Positions 11,323 to 21,472 of a stretch of 64,000 nucleotides of DNA are shown one piece after another. The translations under genes and the position numbers were made by a program. Position 1 is the first letter of the stretch. Each line of letters starts with the position of its first letter. The stretch comes from Zygnema cylindricum (lineage: Eukaryota; Streptophyta; Zygnematophyceae; Zygnematales; Zygnemataceae): positions 1 to 64,000 of the forward strand of contig JBBHKE010001665.1 in assembly GCA_037447655.1 (NCBI GenBank). The letters are read 5' to 3'. Under the pieces are notes generated by a model. That model had not been told where the DNA came from and searched no databases. It saw nothing but the letters and a program-made list of their open reading frames with translations.

Positions 11323-13329
11323 GGATGTGAAACGTTAAAAAACCAACAATCAATACGCACATCCAAAATTTTACACAACTGTACCTTGCAAATTTCAGGC
11401 CGCGAGAGGCCGTAAGCGTTTGTGGGTCGAGGAAGCGCACGCGTCCACGTCGCCCCCCTTTCATTTTGTTTTACGAAGCGCCGCCCCGCGCGACCTTTCA
11501 TATGTATATATCATAGTTGTTCGAATCGCGCGATTTTTTCAATTCTTCCGATTGAAACGTATAATTCGTGACTTTTGAAAAAATCGCAAAAAAACGTCTA
11601 CTGTAAACTGAAACTGAAAATTAACGGAACCTGTAAACAAATTACGGTAACTGTACATTTTTTTACGGATATGTAAGGAATTCCAAGAAAATATAAGTCG
11701 TAGTTACTGCTACTTTCTTTTTAGGAAATGAACAGATATATCACGGAACTTGTACGCTATTTCATCGAAAATGTACGGACATTTTTGAAAAGAGACGTTG
11801 AACGTCACACTAATTTTGCGCGGTAAGTTTGAAAATTGTACGGGCGTCTTCTTCAATTTTTTTTGAAAGAGGACGCCATGGAATATTGAAAATATCTGCT
11901 TGTCAAATACGCTTCGACAAATGAAATTTGATAAAAGTTTACATTTGCGGACGTTTGAATCCAGGTAAGCCACATATGTGGCGTAGCCCAATTTAGGCGT
12001 CTACACTACCAGTTGATGAAGGAATTCCGATACCGTCATGGAGTGTGATATTTTTTTAAACATATTTAATATTTTATCGCTCATTTAACGAGAAAAACTA
12101 ACAAACTGCGCTATATTTTTTTTTCATGTACGGAATAGTACGGAAGGAAATTCATTTAACAATTTTTAACGATTTGTTGAAAAGGTTCAATGCGTTCGTT
12201 ACGTATAATTCATCGCGAATGGTACGTTCGCACTAATCGCTGTGAACAACTATGGAATATATATGTTTATGGTTTTTTATTATTTGTGTTTTTGTTTATA
12301 ATATAAAGAAAAACACAAATAATAAAAAACCCTAACATAGAAACCTTAACCAGGTACCCGGTAGGTATCTTGCAAATTTGTGGGTCTAACGCCTTTTTGG
12401 GTTTGAAATTTGAGACCCACGAGACCTACATACCGGGCGATACCTGTAACGAACCAATCCTGTACCTTACGTAAGAAGTGACGACAACGTTTAATTAAAA
12501 GGCGTTGGGCATCAAGAGGTCCCTTTCGCATAAAACCCGCATGAAGCTACCCCAAAAATAATAAATATGCCCATGGAACAAATGCACTGTTTATAACATC
12601 CATTAACAGACTTTGATGTGTAATAAAAGAAAAAATAGAAACACATTTAACCAATGATACTACTACAACTTAATCAAAACAAAAAGAAACACATTTCGTC
12701 GTCACTTCAAATATTCAGCGACAACCTCCCTTCGTCGCTAGTTCAAACAAACAAAAATTGAAACATTTAGCAACGACATCACTTCGTTGTTAATTTAACA
12801 AAGCGACCACTTCATTCTTGTTCATCGCTGTTGTAGCGACTAGATCGTCTCATCGTTGACCCTCGACAAACAAGATCTAACAAACATTTTTAACACCATT
12901 TTTGTATTAATGTGAGGGATATGGCTTAATTTGCAAATAAAAAGTGGCTCAATTCATTGTCGGCCGTAAATATGGCTAACTCCACTCTCTATACTCGAAT
13001 TAAAGGTCATCCATGTTTTAATCAAACTCCTCTTCCACTACCTCCCCTTCCTCTTCCTCGTGTTATCGTAGCCTCCTCATACTTGACATTCTTAGCCTGT
13101 TATGTTAATTTGAGATTGTTAAAGACCCATACCAAGTCAATGGCCCTCTTAGTTGTCATCCTGTTCCTTTTCTTAAAGTGAATATGGTGATAGGTTGACC
13201 AATTCCTCTCACATGAGCCGGTCGCTGGATAAAGACCCTAATTGCTACCTTTTTCAAGATACGGGTGACAACCCCAAACTAGTGCCAACACCTCCACCCT
13301 GGCATATCCCTGACAAAAGCTTATGTTAC
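11323..13329. other. intergenic, no gene recognised
   Basis: Short ORFs only. Contains a strong 23-bp hairpin (12271-12331) and a looser inverted repeat around 12354-12450 (GGTACCCGGTAGGTA against TACATACCGGGCGATACC). Confidence 0.5.
12271..12331. repeat. perfect 23-bp inverted repeat (hairpin)
   Basis: The left arm at 12271-12293 (GGTTTTTTATTATTTGTG then TTTTT) is the exact complement of the right arm at 12309-12331, with a 15-base AT-rich loop. It may be a minimal foldback element or a transcript hairpin; function unknown. Confidence 0.85.
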
Positions 13330-14205
13330 TGTTGAAATTCATGTATTTTCTACGTCTGAATTGTAAAAATACAAAAAAGAAGCAGAGGCAGTCTGCCTCT
13401 AACTCCTCTCTTCAACTCCCACACTTGTAGCAGTCACTAAAGGTTAGAGAGAGAGCTAGAGCCATGGCTGCCTATACAGTCCAGAGAGAGACAGGCAGTA
13501 GTTTTGGTAGGCTTACCAAAAAGGTACTTGAGGGACCCAGGATTTGATCCTGGTACTTGGAGTCTGTCAAAGTCGTTCCAATATCCGTTAGCTTTGTCCT
13601 ATAAGTCTAAGACAAGTGATGAGGTATATAGGGTTTGATTAAAATTTAGATATGTATTCGTAGACGGATTCATTTAACGAAACGCATAGATTCTTAGTAC
13701 ATGCAATTATGTGTCCTCCATTGGACTACATAATTCATGAAGCCTCTACATAACTTTTAGCTAGCCCGCTTTCAGCCACAACGACTGTTGCCTAAGAGGA
13801 CAAATGGATAGTTTGACTGCACCCTCGTGCAGCGTAGACTCTCGTGAGTGCGAAGCAAAAGGAATCACTGAAAACGACCAACGAGCCGATAATTTATGAG
13901 GTGGCAAAGATGCCAATTTATACAAAGCTCCCAAAGGAGAGGTGACTGTCTAAAAATATGCTAAGTCATACTACCCTCTCACAACCCCTATCTACTACAG
14001 TACGACCCAATCACATAACTATAAAGTACAGAAAGGTAATACAACCGATGTCCTTTCTGTACGGCCTGTGTACGACAAGGCCACTGAGTGGACGTTTGCC
14101 AACCTTTCACTCATCCGTACGCTCCCCAAAATACCTATGACCAAATGTTATCCCTCCACGTGGTGCCATGTCATGCCATGTCCACAAACGCCAAAGTGAC
14201 CATTC

Positions 14206-15248
14206 TGTAGAAACTAATGGATTTATTAGTATTTTCTAGGTCTAAATAGAAATATAGAAAGAAGCCGAGGCAGTCTACCTCTAACTTCTCTCTCCAACTC
14301 TCAAACTTGTTGCAGTCACTGAGAAGTTGGAGAGGAAGCTAGAGCCATGGCTACCTTGGCTATCCTGAAGTTTACGGGAATTTAATACTAGGGTTTATTT
14401 ATTTAATTAAAAGTTAAGCGCCGGCGGCAGGATTTGATCCCTGTACCTACCGGCCGGCAGACAGGAAGTAGTGGGACGCCTTAGCCGTTAAGTCTAGGAT
14501 TAACGTTAAGAACTATATAGTTTGATAATAACTTAAACATGTATACGTACGATAAATTCATTTAACTGTTACGGATTACGGGATACATAGAACCGGTACG
14601 GATGACGGTACGGATTACGAATCAATACCGCGCATTTGTTTCGGAAGTGAAATAAATACCGCGCATGTATTTATTACGGCCACGATTAAATCTGAATTCA
14701 ATCGGACGGCCGGGATTAGCGCCGAGATCGCGGAGGAAGATTTCGGCGGTTTGTGGCCATCGCCACATCGGATGACGCGTGGCGAAATTCCGTTGGATCG
14801 TAGAATCTCCGGAGATTATGGCACCGAATCCGGATTTGACATGTGTCGACATTTAGGCCATGTCGTACACTGTCCGTACCTAAAGTACACCGGCGGCTGT
14901 ACTTTTACGTACGGAACTCAATTCTGATTGGTTCCGTACATCAGTAGATAGAGTCTGTGAGAGAGATAGGACTTAGAAAAATTAGAAGATAGGACCCCCT
15001 CTCCCAGAGAGCTTCTGTACAAAAGGTCAACTTTGACCCCCCATAACTTACTGCTCAGGGGAGCAAATTCAGAGATTCTTTTTGCTATCGACTCAGGGGA
15101 GTCTTGTCTTCACAGGGGTGAAGTTGGTCAGGGTTTTTGTCTGCCAGGGTGGCAGTTATTTTTGCTTAAACACTAAGGGGTCAGGATTATCCTAGAGGCT
15201 TCTTGGAAGCTGTCCACTCTGAGGACTTATGGAGGTCTCAGAGTTACA
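14206..15248 (+). repeat. 5' LTR of young copia
   Basis: Starts TGTAGAAACTAATGG and ends GAGTTACA, the TG...CA ends of LTRs. It carries an antisense tRNA-like stretch (box-B-like GGATTTGATCC in antisense at 14430-14440 and box-A-like GCCTTAGCCGTTAAG nearby). Confidence 0.97.
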
Positions 15249-15263
15249 GGTTATGGGCCCACC
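15249..15263 (+). promoter_or_regulatory. primer-binding site for a half tRNA-iMet
   Basis: GGTTATGGGCCCACC directly abuts the 5' LTR. It is complementary to the anticodon arm (GGTGGGCCCATAACC) of plant-type initiator tRNA-Met as I recall it, not to the tRNA 3' end. Elements such as Drosophila copia and yeast Ty5 are known to prime from a cleaved 5' half of tRNA-iMet, with the primer end at this same position. The older copies have AGTTATGGGCCCACC (37397) and AGTTATGGGGGCACC (43003). Confidence 0.85.
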
Positions 15264-15462
15264 CTCTAGGGTACCAATCTTTAATGGAACTGGCTTCATA
15301 TACTGGGAAAGTATGATGATAGGAGCTCTATGCGAAAAAAGGAGTATGTATACAAAGGGGGAAATATGTTGGATTTTTGCAATGAGCTTGCTACACTCTT
15401 CATGGAGCTACAGAGTGCGGGAAAAGATTTTAGTGAAAAAGAAAAGGTTAACTGTTTACTGA
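15253..15462 (+). pseudogene. N-terminal gag remnant, truncated and out of frame with pol
   Basis: The ATG at 15253 lies inside the primer-binding site and opens MGPPSRVPIFNGTGFIYWES, which fits the start of copia Gag (the FNG..Y.YW pattern of the DUF4219 region). An upstream in-frame ATG at 15229 is in the last bases of the LTR. Around 15338 the frame meets a deletion: the older copy at 37377 has about 397 more bases between GAGAAAAGG (37490) and GAGTATG (37887), with AAGG at both edges. After the junction this frame is nonsense and the true Gag/Pol frame is the next one. This is not a complete Gag. Confidence 0.75.
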
Positions 15463-18400
15463 TGAAGTTACCTGATGAGTTCGTGAACATAGTTTACCGT
15501 GTGCAGGACTTGCCTGACTCAAGGTGGATATGGAACTCAGTGGTAGGAATGATTCTCGTTCAAGAGAATACAATTGAGATCCGAAGGGGAAGAAAGAGTG
15601 GCCAAGCCTTGGCAACAGCGACTGATTGGAGGAACAGGGATTCCCGAAAACCGGTCGGAAACTATGGGGGTAGGGAGCAGGAAAAACCGGCCGATGAGTT
15701 CGAACCAAGGGCTCCCAAAGGACTATGTCATTTTTGTAAGAAACCGGGGCACTATATGGCAGAGTGCACTAAGCTAACCGAGCTTCGGTTAAAGGAGGGG
15801 CAGACCGGTGGTACCCCGAGAGGAAAGAAAAAGGCCCTTGTCACACAGGTACTTGAGGCTGAATCCGAGGACGAGGACGATGAGCTCCTTTTGGATGAGG
15901 AGTTGGAGGCGAAAAATGAGGTCGAAATTCCACGGAGGCAGAAATGTGCTTACGGTGGATTGAAAGGTGAAGCAGGCTGGATTGTAGATTCAGGTGCCTC
16001 CATGCACATGTGTAAGGATAGACACCTGTTCACTAAGATAAGAAAGATTCCCACCGTAGAGATAGAGTACGGGGATGGGAGGATAGTCACCACTACTCTT
16101 GTAGGATCGGTAGATCTAAAAGTGTTAGTAGAAGGAAAGACATCCATATTAACATTCTCCGATGTATTGTTTATTCCGGAGCTGAACAAAAATCTTATCT
16201 CTACATCAGTATTAGATGATAAGGGTTTTTTTACTAGCACTAGGGAAGGAGTCTTTACTGCTAGTTTTGAGGATGATGTCTATTTCATTGCTAAGAAAGG
16301 TAGCCATGGGATGTTTAGGCTGATCTTAAGTAATGAAAAGAAGAAACTTTATTATGCTGGTGTTCATGATATTATGATGTGGCATAAGAGGCTTGGGCAT
16401 GTGAATCTAGATAAGTTAAGAGAGATGAAAAAGATGGGAGTGGTGGAAGGGATTCAGTTCAGTGAGAGTGATGATATAAGTGATTGTAGTGGATGTGCTC
16501 AAGGTAAAGCACACAGATTACCCTTTCCTAAGTCAGCCACCTATAAGGGAGAAAAAATTCTAGATCTAGTACACACAGATATTTGGGGACCGGCTAAAGT
16601 GCCCTCACCGGGGGGGAAGAGATTTATGATGACTATAACTGATGATTGGTCTCGGTATTCCCGGGTATATTTTTTGAAAAACAAGTCCGAAGCTGAGGAT
16701 TGTTTTAGACAATATAAAGCATGGAGCGAAAAACTCCATGAAACTCCAATCAAGAGAGTAAGGAGTGACAATGGTGGAGAGTATACTTCTAACCAGTTTG
16801 AGGATTTTCTGAGGGAAGATGGGGTTCAACACCAAAAGACAGTTCCAGAAAATCCTGAACAGAATGGGGTAGCCGAGAGGTTAAATAGAACACTAAGTGA
16901 TAGTGCTAGAAGTATGTTGTCAGATAAAAGGATAGGGAAAAGGTTTTGGGCAGAAGCAATGAACTGTGCTAATTACCTCAAGAATAGAGTTCTTACTTCA
17001 GCTATAAAAGATCAAACACCTTATGAGAGATGGACAGGCCGGAAACCAGACATATCTCACTTAAAGGTTTTCGGCAGTCAAGTGTTCAGTCTAGATACTG
17101 ATCGGTCAAATTGGAAGCTAGATCCTAAAGGAAAACCAGGATACTTATTAGGATATGATGAAGATGTTAAAGGATATAGAGTTTATGATCTAAAAAGGGA
17201 AGATATAATCTTAGTAAAGCATCTAGTAGTTATGGATGAAGGAAAGTCTGTAGATCCCTTCAAATATACGAAGTCAGTAAAAATCAGATTTGAGTCAGAA
17301 AATTCCGATGACTTTGAGCTTCCTAACTATCCAGGTTTTAGAGAAGATGACATTCTTGCAGGTACAAATCAGACCGAAAAGGACCCGGCTGTGGAAACTC
17401 CAGTGACAACTCTACTCGAAGCGGAAGACGTGGTGGAAATTGATTCGGAATCAAGGGATAGGGGAGAAGTCGAGTTTGTTCGAAAGAATCCACGAGAACC
17501 ATCTATTCCGGCCTCAGATTTTGAGGGGGGGAGAAGAAGTAGCAAAAGACTGCAAGAAAAACAGGTTAATAACAAGGTAACTAAACTATCTCATCAAGAT
17601 GAACCTCAAACTTATGGAGAGGCGATGACTTGTCCAGAAAGAAACCGGTGGAAGACAGCCATCAATGAGGAGATGGCTTCAATCATGGCAGCCGATACTT
17701 GGGAGCTGGTGGACTGTCCACCTAACCGAAAACCAATCGGTTGTAAGTGGGTTTTCAAACTAAAACTGAACCCAGATAACACAATCGAGCGCTACAAGGC
17801 CAGATTAGTGGCAAAGGGATTTACACAAAAGGAAGGAATTGACTACGAGGAAACCTTTGCCCCGGTGGTCAGATTTCCCTCCGTCCGCATACTTCTCAGT
17901 TTAGCGGCGGCGGAAGACATGGAAGTGCACCAGATGGACATAAAAACAGCTTTTTTGCATGGAGAATTGGAAGAGGAGATCTTCATGCGACAACCCGAAG
18001 GGTTTGTGGAAGAAGGAGAGGAGAGTAAGGTATGCCGGCTGATTAAATCTCTTTATGGTTTGAAACAGGCACCTCGACAATGGAATAAGAAGCTTGATGA
18101 GTTTCTTACCGGTCTGGGATATATTCGGATCAACTCAGATCACTCAATCTATGTTTTCGAAGATGAGGAAGGTTTGATATTTATTGCAATTTATGTTGAT
18201 GATTTGCTTGTATTAAGTAAATCAATGGAAAAAATTAACAAACTGAAAACCGATCTTAAGGGGAGATTTGAAATGAAGGATATGGGAGAAGCAAGATATA
18301 TTTTGGGAATTCAAGTAGAGAGAGACCGAAAAAGGAAAATTATAAGATTGACTCAAAAAGAAGCAATAGGGAACATGCTTGAAAAATTTCAAATGGATAA

Positions 18401-19187
18401 AGCTAATAGTTGTACAACTCCAATGGAGTTGAAGAAGGGAAGTGAGGGGAGTGAGGAAGAAGGAGTCATAGTCTTAGACGAGGAATTATCTCCTGATGAA
18501 CAGAAGTTCATGCAGACTATTCCTTACAGGCAAGTAGTGGGAAGTCTAATCTATTTTATGAATTGTACCCGGCCGGATTTAGCTGCAGCTGTAGGAGTGC
18601 TGAGTAGAAGTCTAAATGCTCCCACTAAGAAGGATTGGGAGGCAGCTAAGAGAGTCCTTAGATACTTGGTAGGAACTAGAGATCTATGGTTGCATTTGGG
18701 TGGGGAGAATACTGACATCACTACTTGGAGTGATGCCAGTTATGGTGATGCTCCGATGAGGAGATGTACTTCTGGATATGTATTATATGTGGGTGATGGG
18801 GCTTGCTGTTGGAGTAGCAAACAGCAAAAGGTTATTGCTCAGTCCACCATGGAGGCTGAGTATATGGCCTCTTGCTCTGCTGTAAAAGAATTGATGTGGG
18901 TCAAGTCTTTGCTTGGTGAGCTTGGTCACCTTAAGAGTGGTGTGCAGAAAATATTTTGTGATAATCAGGCAGCAATCGCTATCTCTGCCAATCCTAAACA
19001 CCATTTTAAAGCCAAACACATGGACATCAGACTCAGTTTTGTTAGAGAGAAAGTAGAAAACAAAATAATCAGTTTAGAGTACAGACCAGATAGTGAGATG
19101 GTAGCAGATATGATGACCAAACCTGTGCCTTCCCCTAAGCTAATTTTTTGCAGGGAGAAGTGTGGTCTGAAATTAAAGATTGACTAG
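15330..19187 (+). CDS. copia Gag C-terminus plus Pol polyprotein (1285 aa)
   Basis: Uninterrupted ORF. Residues 1-100 are the C-terminal part of Gag. A CCHC zinc knuckle begins CHFCKKPGHYMAEC at about 132. The aspartic protease site is WIVDSGASMHMC near 218. The GAG-pre-integrase domain has MWHKRLGHVN near 350 and C..C, followed by the integrase core with HTDIWGP (about 414), RSDNGGEY (about 477) and NGVAERLNR (about 512) as the D,D,E residues. RT runs from KWVFKLKLN (about 806) through YVDDLLVL (about 954). RNase H has WSDASYGD (about 1131), STMEAEYMA (about 1171) and a DNQAAI segment (about 1209). Integrase before RT defines Ty1/copia. The annotated ATG is just the first one after the gag deletion; natural initiation would be upstream. 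All catalytic motifs look intact, so Pol could act if Gag is supplied by another copy. Confidence 0.96.
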   Translation: MRKKEYVYKGGNMLDFCNELATLFMELQSAGKDFSEKEKVNCLLMKLPDEFVNIVYRVQDLPDSRWIWNSVVGMILVQENTIEIRRGRKSGQALATATDWRNRDSRKPVGNYGGREQEKPADEFEPRAPKGLCHFCKKPGHYMAECTKLTELRLKEGQTGGTPRGKKKALVTQVLEAESEDEDDELLLDEELEAKNEVEIPRRQKCAYGGLKGEAGWIVDSGASMHMCKDRHLFTKIRKIPTVEIEYGDGRIVTTTLVGSVDLKVLVEGKTSILTFSDVLFIPELNKNLISTSVLDDKGFFTSTREGVFTASFEDDVYFIAKKGSHGMFRLILSNEKKKLYYAGVHDIMMWHKRLGHVNLDKLREMKKMGVVEGIQFSESDDISDCSGCAQGKAHRLPFPKSATYKGEKILDLVHTDIWGPAKVPSPGGKRFMMTITDDWSRYSRVYFLKNKSEAEDCFRQYKAWSEKLHETPIKRVRSDNGGEYTSNQFEDFLREDGVQHQKTVPENPEQNGVAERLNRTLSDSARSMLSDKRIGKRFWAEAMNCANYLKNRVLTSAIKDQTPYERWTGRKPDISHLKVFGSQVFSLDTDRSNWKLDPKGKPGYLLGYDEDVKGYRVYDLKREDIILVKHLVVMDEGKSVDPFKYTKSVKIRFESENSDDFELPNYPGFREDDILAGTNQTEKDPAVETPVTTLLEAEDVVEIDSESRDRGEVEFVRKNPREPSIPASDFEGGRRSSKRLQEKQVNNKVTKLSHQDEPQTYGEAMTCPERNRWKTAINEEMASIMAADTWELVDCPPNRKPIGCKWVFKLKLNPDNTIERYKARLVAKGFTQKEGIDYEETFAPVVRFPSVRILLSLAAAEDMEVHQMDIKTAFLHGELEEEIFMRQPEGFVEEGEESKVCRLIKSLYGLKQAPRQWNKKLDEFLTGLGYIRINSDHSIYVFEDEEGLIFIAIYVDDLLVLSKSMEKINKLKTDLKGRFEMKDMGEARYILGIQVERDRKRKIIRLTQKEAIGNMLEKFQMDKANSCTTPMELKKGSEGSEEEGVIVLDEELSPDEQKFMQTIPYRQVVGSLIYFMNCTRPDLAAAVGVLSRSLNAPTKKDWEAAKRVLRYLVGTRDLWLHLGGENTDITTWSDASYGDAPMRRCTSGYVLYVGDGACCWSSKQQKVIAQSTMEAEYMASCSAVKELMWVKSLLGELGHLKSGVQKIFCDNQAAIAISANPKHHFKAKHMDIRLSFVREKVENKIISLEYRPDSEMVADMMTKPVPSPKLIFCREKCGLKLKID

Positions 19188-19200
19188 AAAATAAGGGGAG
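19188..19200 (+). promoter_or_regulatory. polypurine tract
   Basis: AAAATAAGGGGAG lies directly before the 3' LTR and right after the pol stop codon, the expected plus-strand primer. The same sequence precedes the 3' LTR at 47321. Confidence 0.9.
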
Positions 19201-20243
19201 TGTAGAAACTAATGGATTTATTAGTATTTTCTAGGTCTAAATAGAAATATAGAAAGAAGCCGAGGCAGTCTACCTCTAACTTCTCTCTCCAACTCTCAAA
19301 CTTGTTGCAGTCACTGAGAAGTTGGAGAGGAAGCTAGAGCCATGGCTACCTTGGCTATCCTGAAGTTTACGGGAATTTAATACTAGGGTTTATTTATTTA
19401 ATTAAAAGTTAAGCGCCGGCGGCAGGATTTGATCCCTGTACCTACCGGCCGGCAGACAGGAAGTAGTGGGACGCCTTAGCCGTTAAGTCTAGGATTAACG
19501 TTAAGAACTATATAGTTTGATAATAACTTAAACATGTATACGTACGATAAATTCATTTAACTGTTACGGATTACGGGATACATAGAACCGGTACGGATGA
19601 CGGTACGGATTACGAATCAATACCGCGCATTTGTTTCGGAAGTGAAATAAATACCGCGCATGTATTTATTACGGCCACGATTAAATCTGAATTCAATCGG
19701 ACGGCCGGGATTAGCGCCGAGATCGCGGAGGAAGATTTCGGCGGTTTGTGGCCATCGCCACATCGGATGACGCGTGGCGAAATTCCGTTGGATCGTAGAA
19801 TCTCCGGAGATTATGGCACCGAATCCGGATTTGACATGTGTCGACATTTAGGCCATGTCGTACACTGTCCGTACCTAAAGTACACCGGCGGCTGTACTTT
19901 TACGTACGGAACTCAATTCTGATTGGTTCCGTACATCAGTAGATAGAGTCTGTGAGAGAGATAGGACTTAGAAAAATTAGAAGATAGGACCCCCTCTCCC
20001 AGAGAGCTTCTGTACAAAAGGTCAACTTTGACCCCCCATAACTTACTGCTCAGGGGAGCAAATTCAGAGATTCTTTTTGCTATCGACTCAGGGGAGTCTT
20101 GTCTTCACAGGGGTGAAGTTGGTCAGGGTTTTTGTCTGCCAGGGTGGCAGTTATTTTTGCTTAAACACTAAGGGGTCAGGATTATCCTAGAGGCTTCTTG
20201 GAAGCTGTCCACTCTGAGGACTTATGGAGGTCTCAAAGTTACA
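19201..20243 (+). repeat. 3' LTR of young copia
   Basis: 1043 bp, same length as the 5' LTR, with one visible substitution at 20236. Followed by the TSD CATTC. Confidence 0.97.
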
Positions 20244-20460
20244 CATTCCGGGATCCCGGCAGCAATATATGCCGTAGGATTAAATCCGACTTTGAATGTT
20301 TGCCGTCGAAAGAAATATCCGATTCATTTGTTTCGTGCGATATGACGTTCACACTGAAAATTAACCAGTTCTTTCTTCCTTCGTTCGTAATTTAGTTAAT
20401 CGGTTTCAAGACCATGTCACAGTTTAAACAGTTATCAAACCCTATGTATCTTAACGAACT

Positions 20461-20536
20461 TCTACGACAGACTGGTTAGAGCTGACGGCTACGCCGCGCT
20501 CTGCCGGTCGGAGGTTCGAGTCCTGTCGGACTCAAC
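20461..20536 (+). other. tRNA-like segment inside the minus-strand LTR
   Basis: Contains GACTGGTTAGAGCTG (box-A-like) and a perfect box B, GGTTCGAGTCC (20513-20523). A 7-bp acceptor stem and a regular anticodon arm cannot be formed, so it is not a functional tRNA. It occupies the same LTR position (about 232 bp from the LTR start) as the antisense tRNA-like stretches of the other copies. Confidence 0.7.
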
Positions 20537-21472
20537 CTTTTGTTGAGAGTGACTTAAACCACTTTTTAGTCCTACCTAAGGAGCTGAGGCAGCCATGCCT
20601 CCACTACTCTCTCTCTCTCCTTCGGTGACTACAACAAGTGTGGGGGATAGAGAAGAGAGGTGGAGGCAGACTGCCTGCGCTTTTTCTTTCTTTTTCTACT
20701 AAACTATTCAGAACTAGAAATACTCTATAAATTTAGTGATTTCAAAATATATACAGTTTAGTATAGTACGGTTTACGGTACTTCGCGAAACGAATACTGC
20801 GCACTTGTTTCGACGACGAAACAAATACCACGCATTTATTTTCAACGGCTGGAGATGAAAGTCGGCTTTGATTGAATGGCCATGATAGGTGCTGAGATCG
20901 CGGAACACGCGATTTGGCGATTTTCATCCACCGCCATGTCAAGTGACACGTGGCACAACATCTTTGGCTTGCGGCATCTCCAAATAATATGGGAACGAAT
21001 GCGGATATGGTAGACGTCAACATTTTGGCCATGTCGTACGATGGTCGTAAAGAAAGTACTCCTACACCTGTACCTTTCTGTACGACACACTGTTCTGATT
21101 GGTGCCGTACTCTAGTAGTAGAGGGTTTAGAGAGGGAGTTAGGACTTAGAAAGATTGGTAGGTAGCCGCCTCTCTCCCATAATGCTTCTGTTTAAAAGGT
21201 CAACTTTGACCCTTTTATAACTTACTGCTCAAAGAAGCGAATTCAGAGATTCTTATTGCTGCAGACCCAGGAGAGTCTATGCTCTACATGGGTGTAATCG
21301 GTTAGAGATTTTGCCTGCCAGGGTGGCTGCATTTGTAAGGGAAAGTCAAAGTGGGGAAATGTGTCCAAATACTCATATTTTAACTTTGCACTCTGTTGGG
21401 GAACTGAGCACACAAATTGTCTTTTTTCACAGGGGTGAAGCTCTATTGTGGTTCTGACTGTCAGGGTTTCAT

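Larger units (their letters stand above)
14206..20243 (+). mobile_element. young full-length Ty1/copia retrotransposon
   Basis: Complete element: 1043-bp LTRs at 14206-15248 and 19201-20243 that differ at one base I could find (G at 15241, A at 20236), a primer-binding site, one long pol ORF and a polypurine tract, with TSD CATTC at 14201-14205 and 20244-20248. Domain order protease-integrase-RT-RNase H places it in Ty1/copia. The near-identity of the LTRs means a recent insertion. The 5' gag region has lost about 397 bp compared with the two older copies in the window, so the copy probably cannot make full Gag. It inserted into an older minus-strand LTR of its own family. Confidence 0.97.
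13702..20755 (-). mobile_element. middle solo LTR (minus), split by the young copia
   Basis: Reverse-complement LTR sequence runs from 20755 down to 20249 (start TGTATATATTTTGAAATC, then AGGCAGTCTGCCTCC and the tRNA-like segment) and continues from 14205 down to 13702 (GTACAGAAAGGAC, GTAGTAGATAGGGG, TAGAGGCTTCATGA, end TTGCA). Total about 1011 bp, close to the family LTR length. The 5-mers next to its ends (GTACA, GTTTA) agree at only 3 of 5 positions, so the exact ends are less certain. It interrupts the outer plus-strand LTR and is itself interrupted by the full-length element. Confidence 0.72.

Noticed and set aside
20461-20536. Functional tRNA gene
   Set aside because: Box B is perfect but acceptor and anticodon stems do not form and no T-run follows at the right place; position is fixed within the LTR family.
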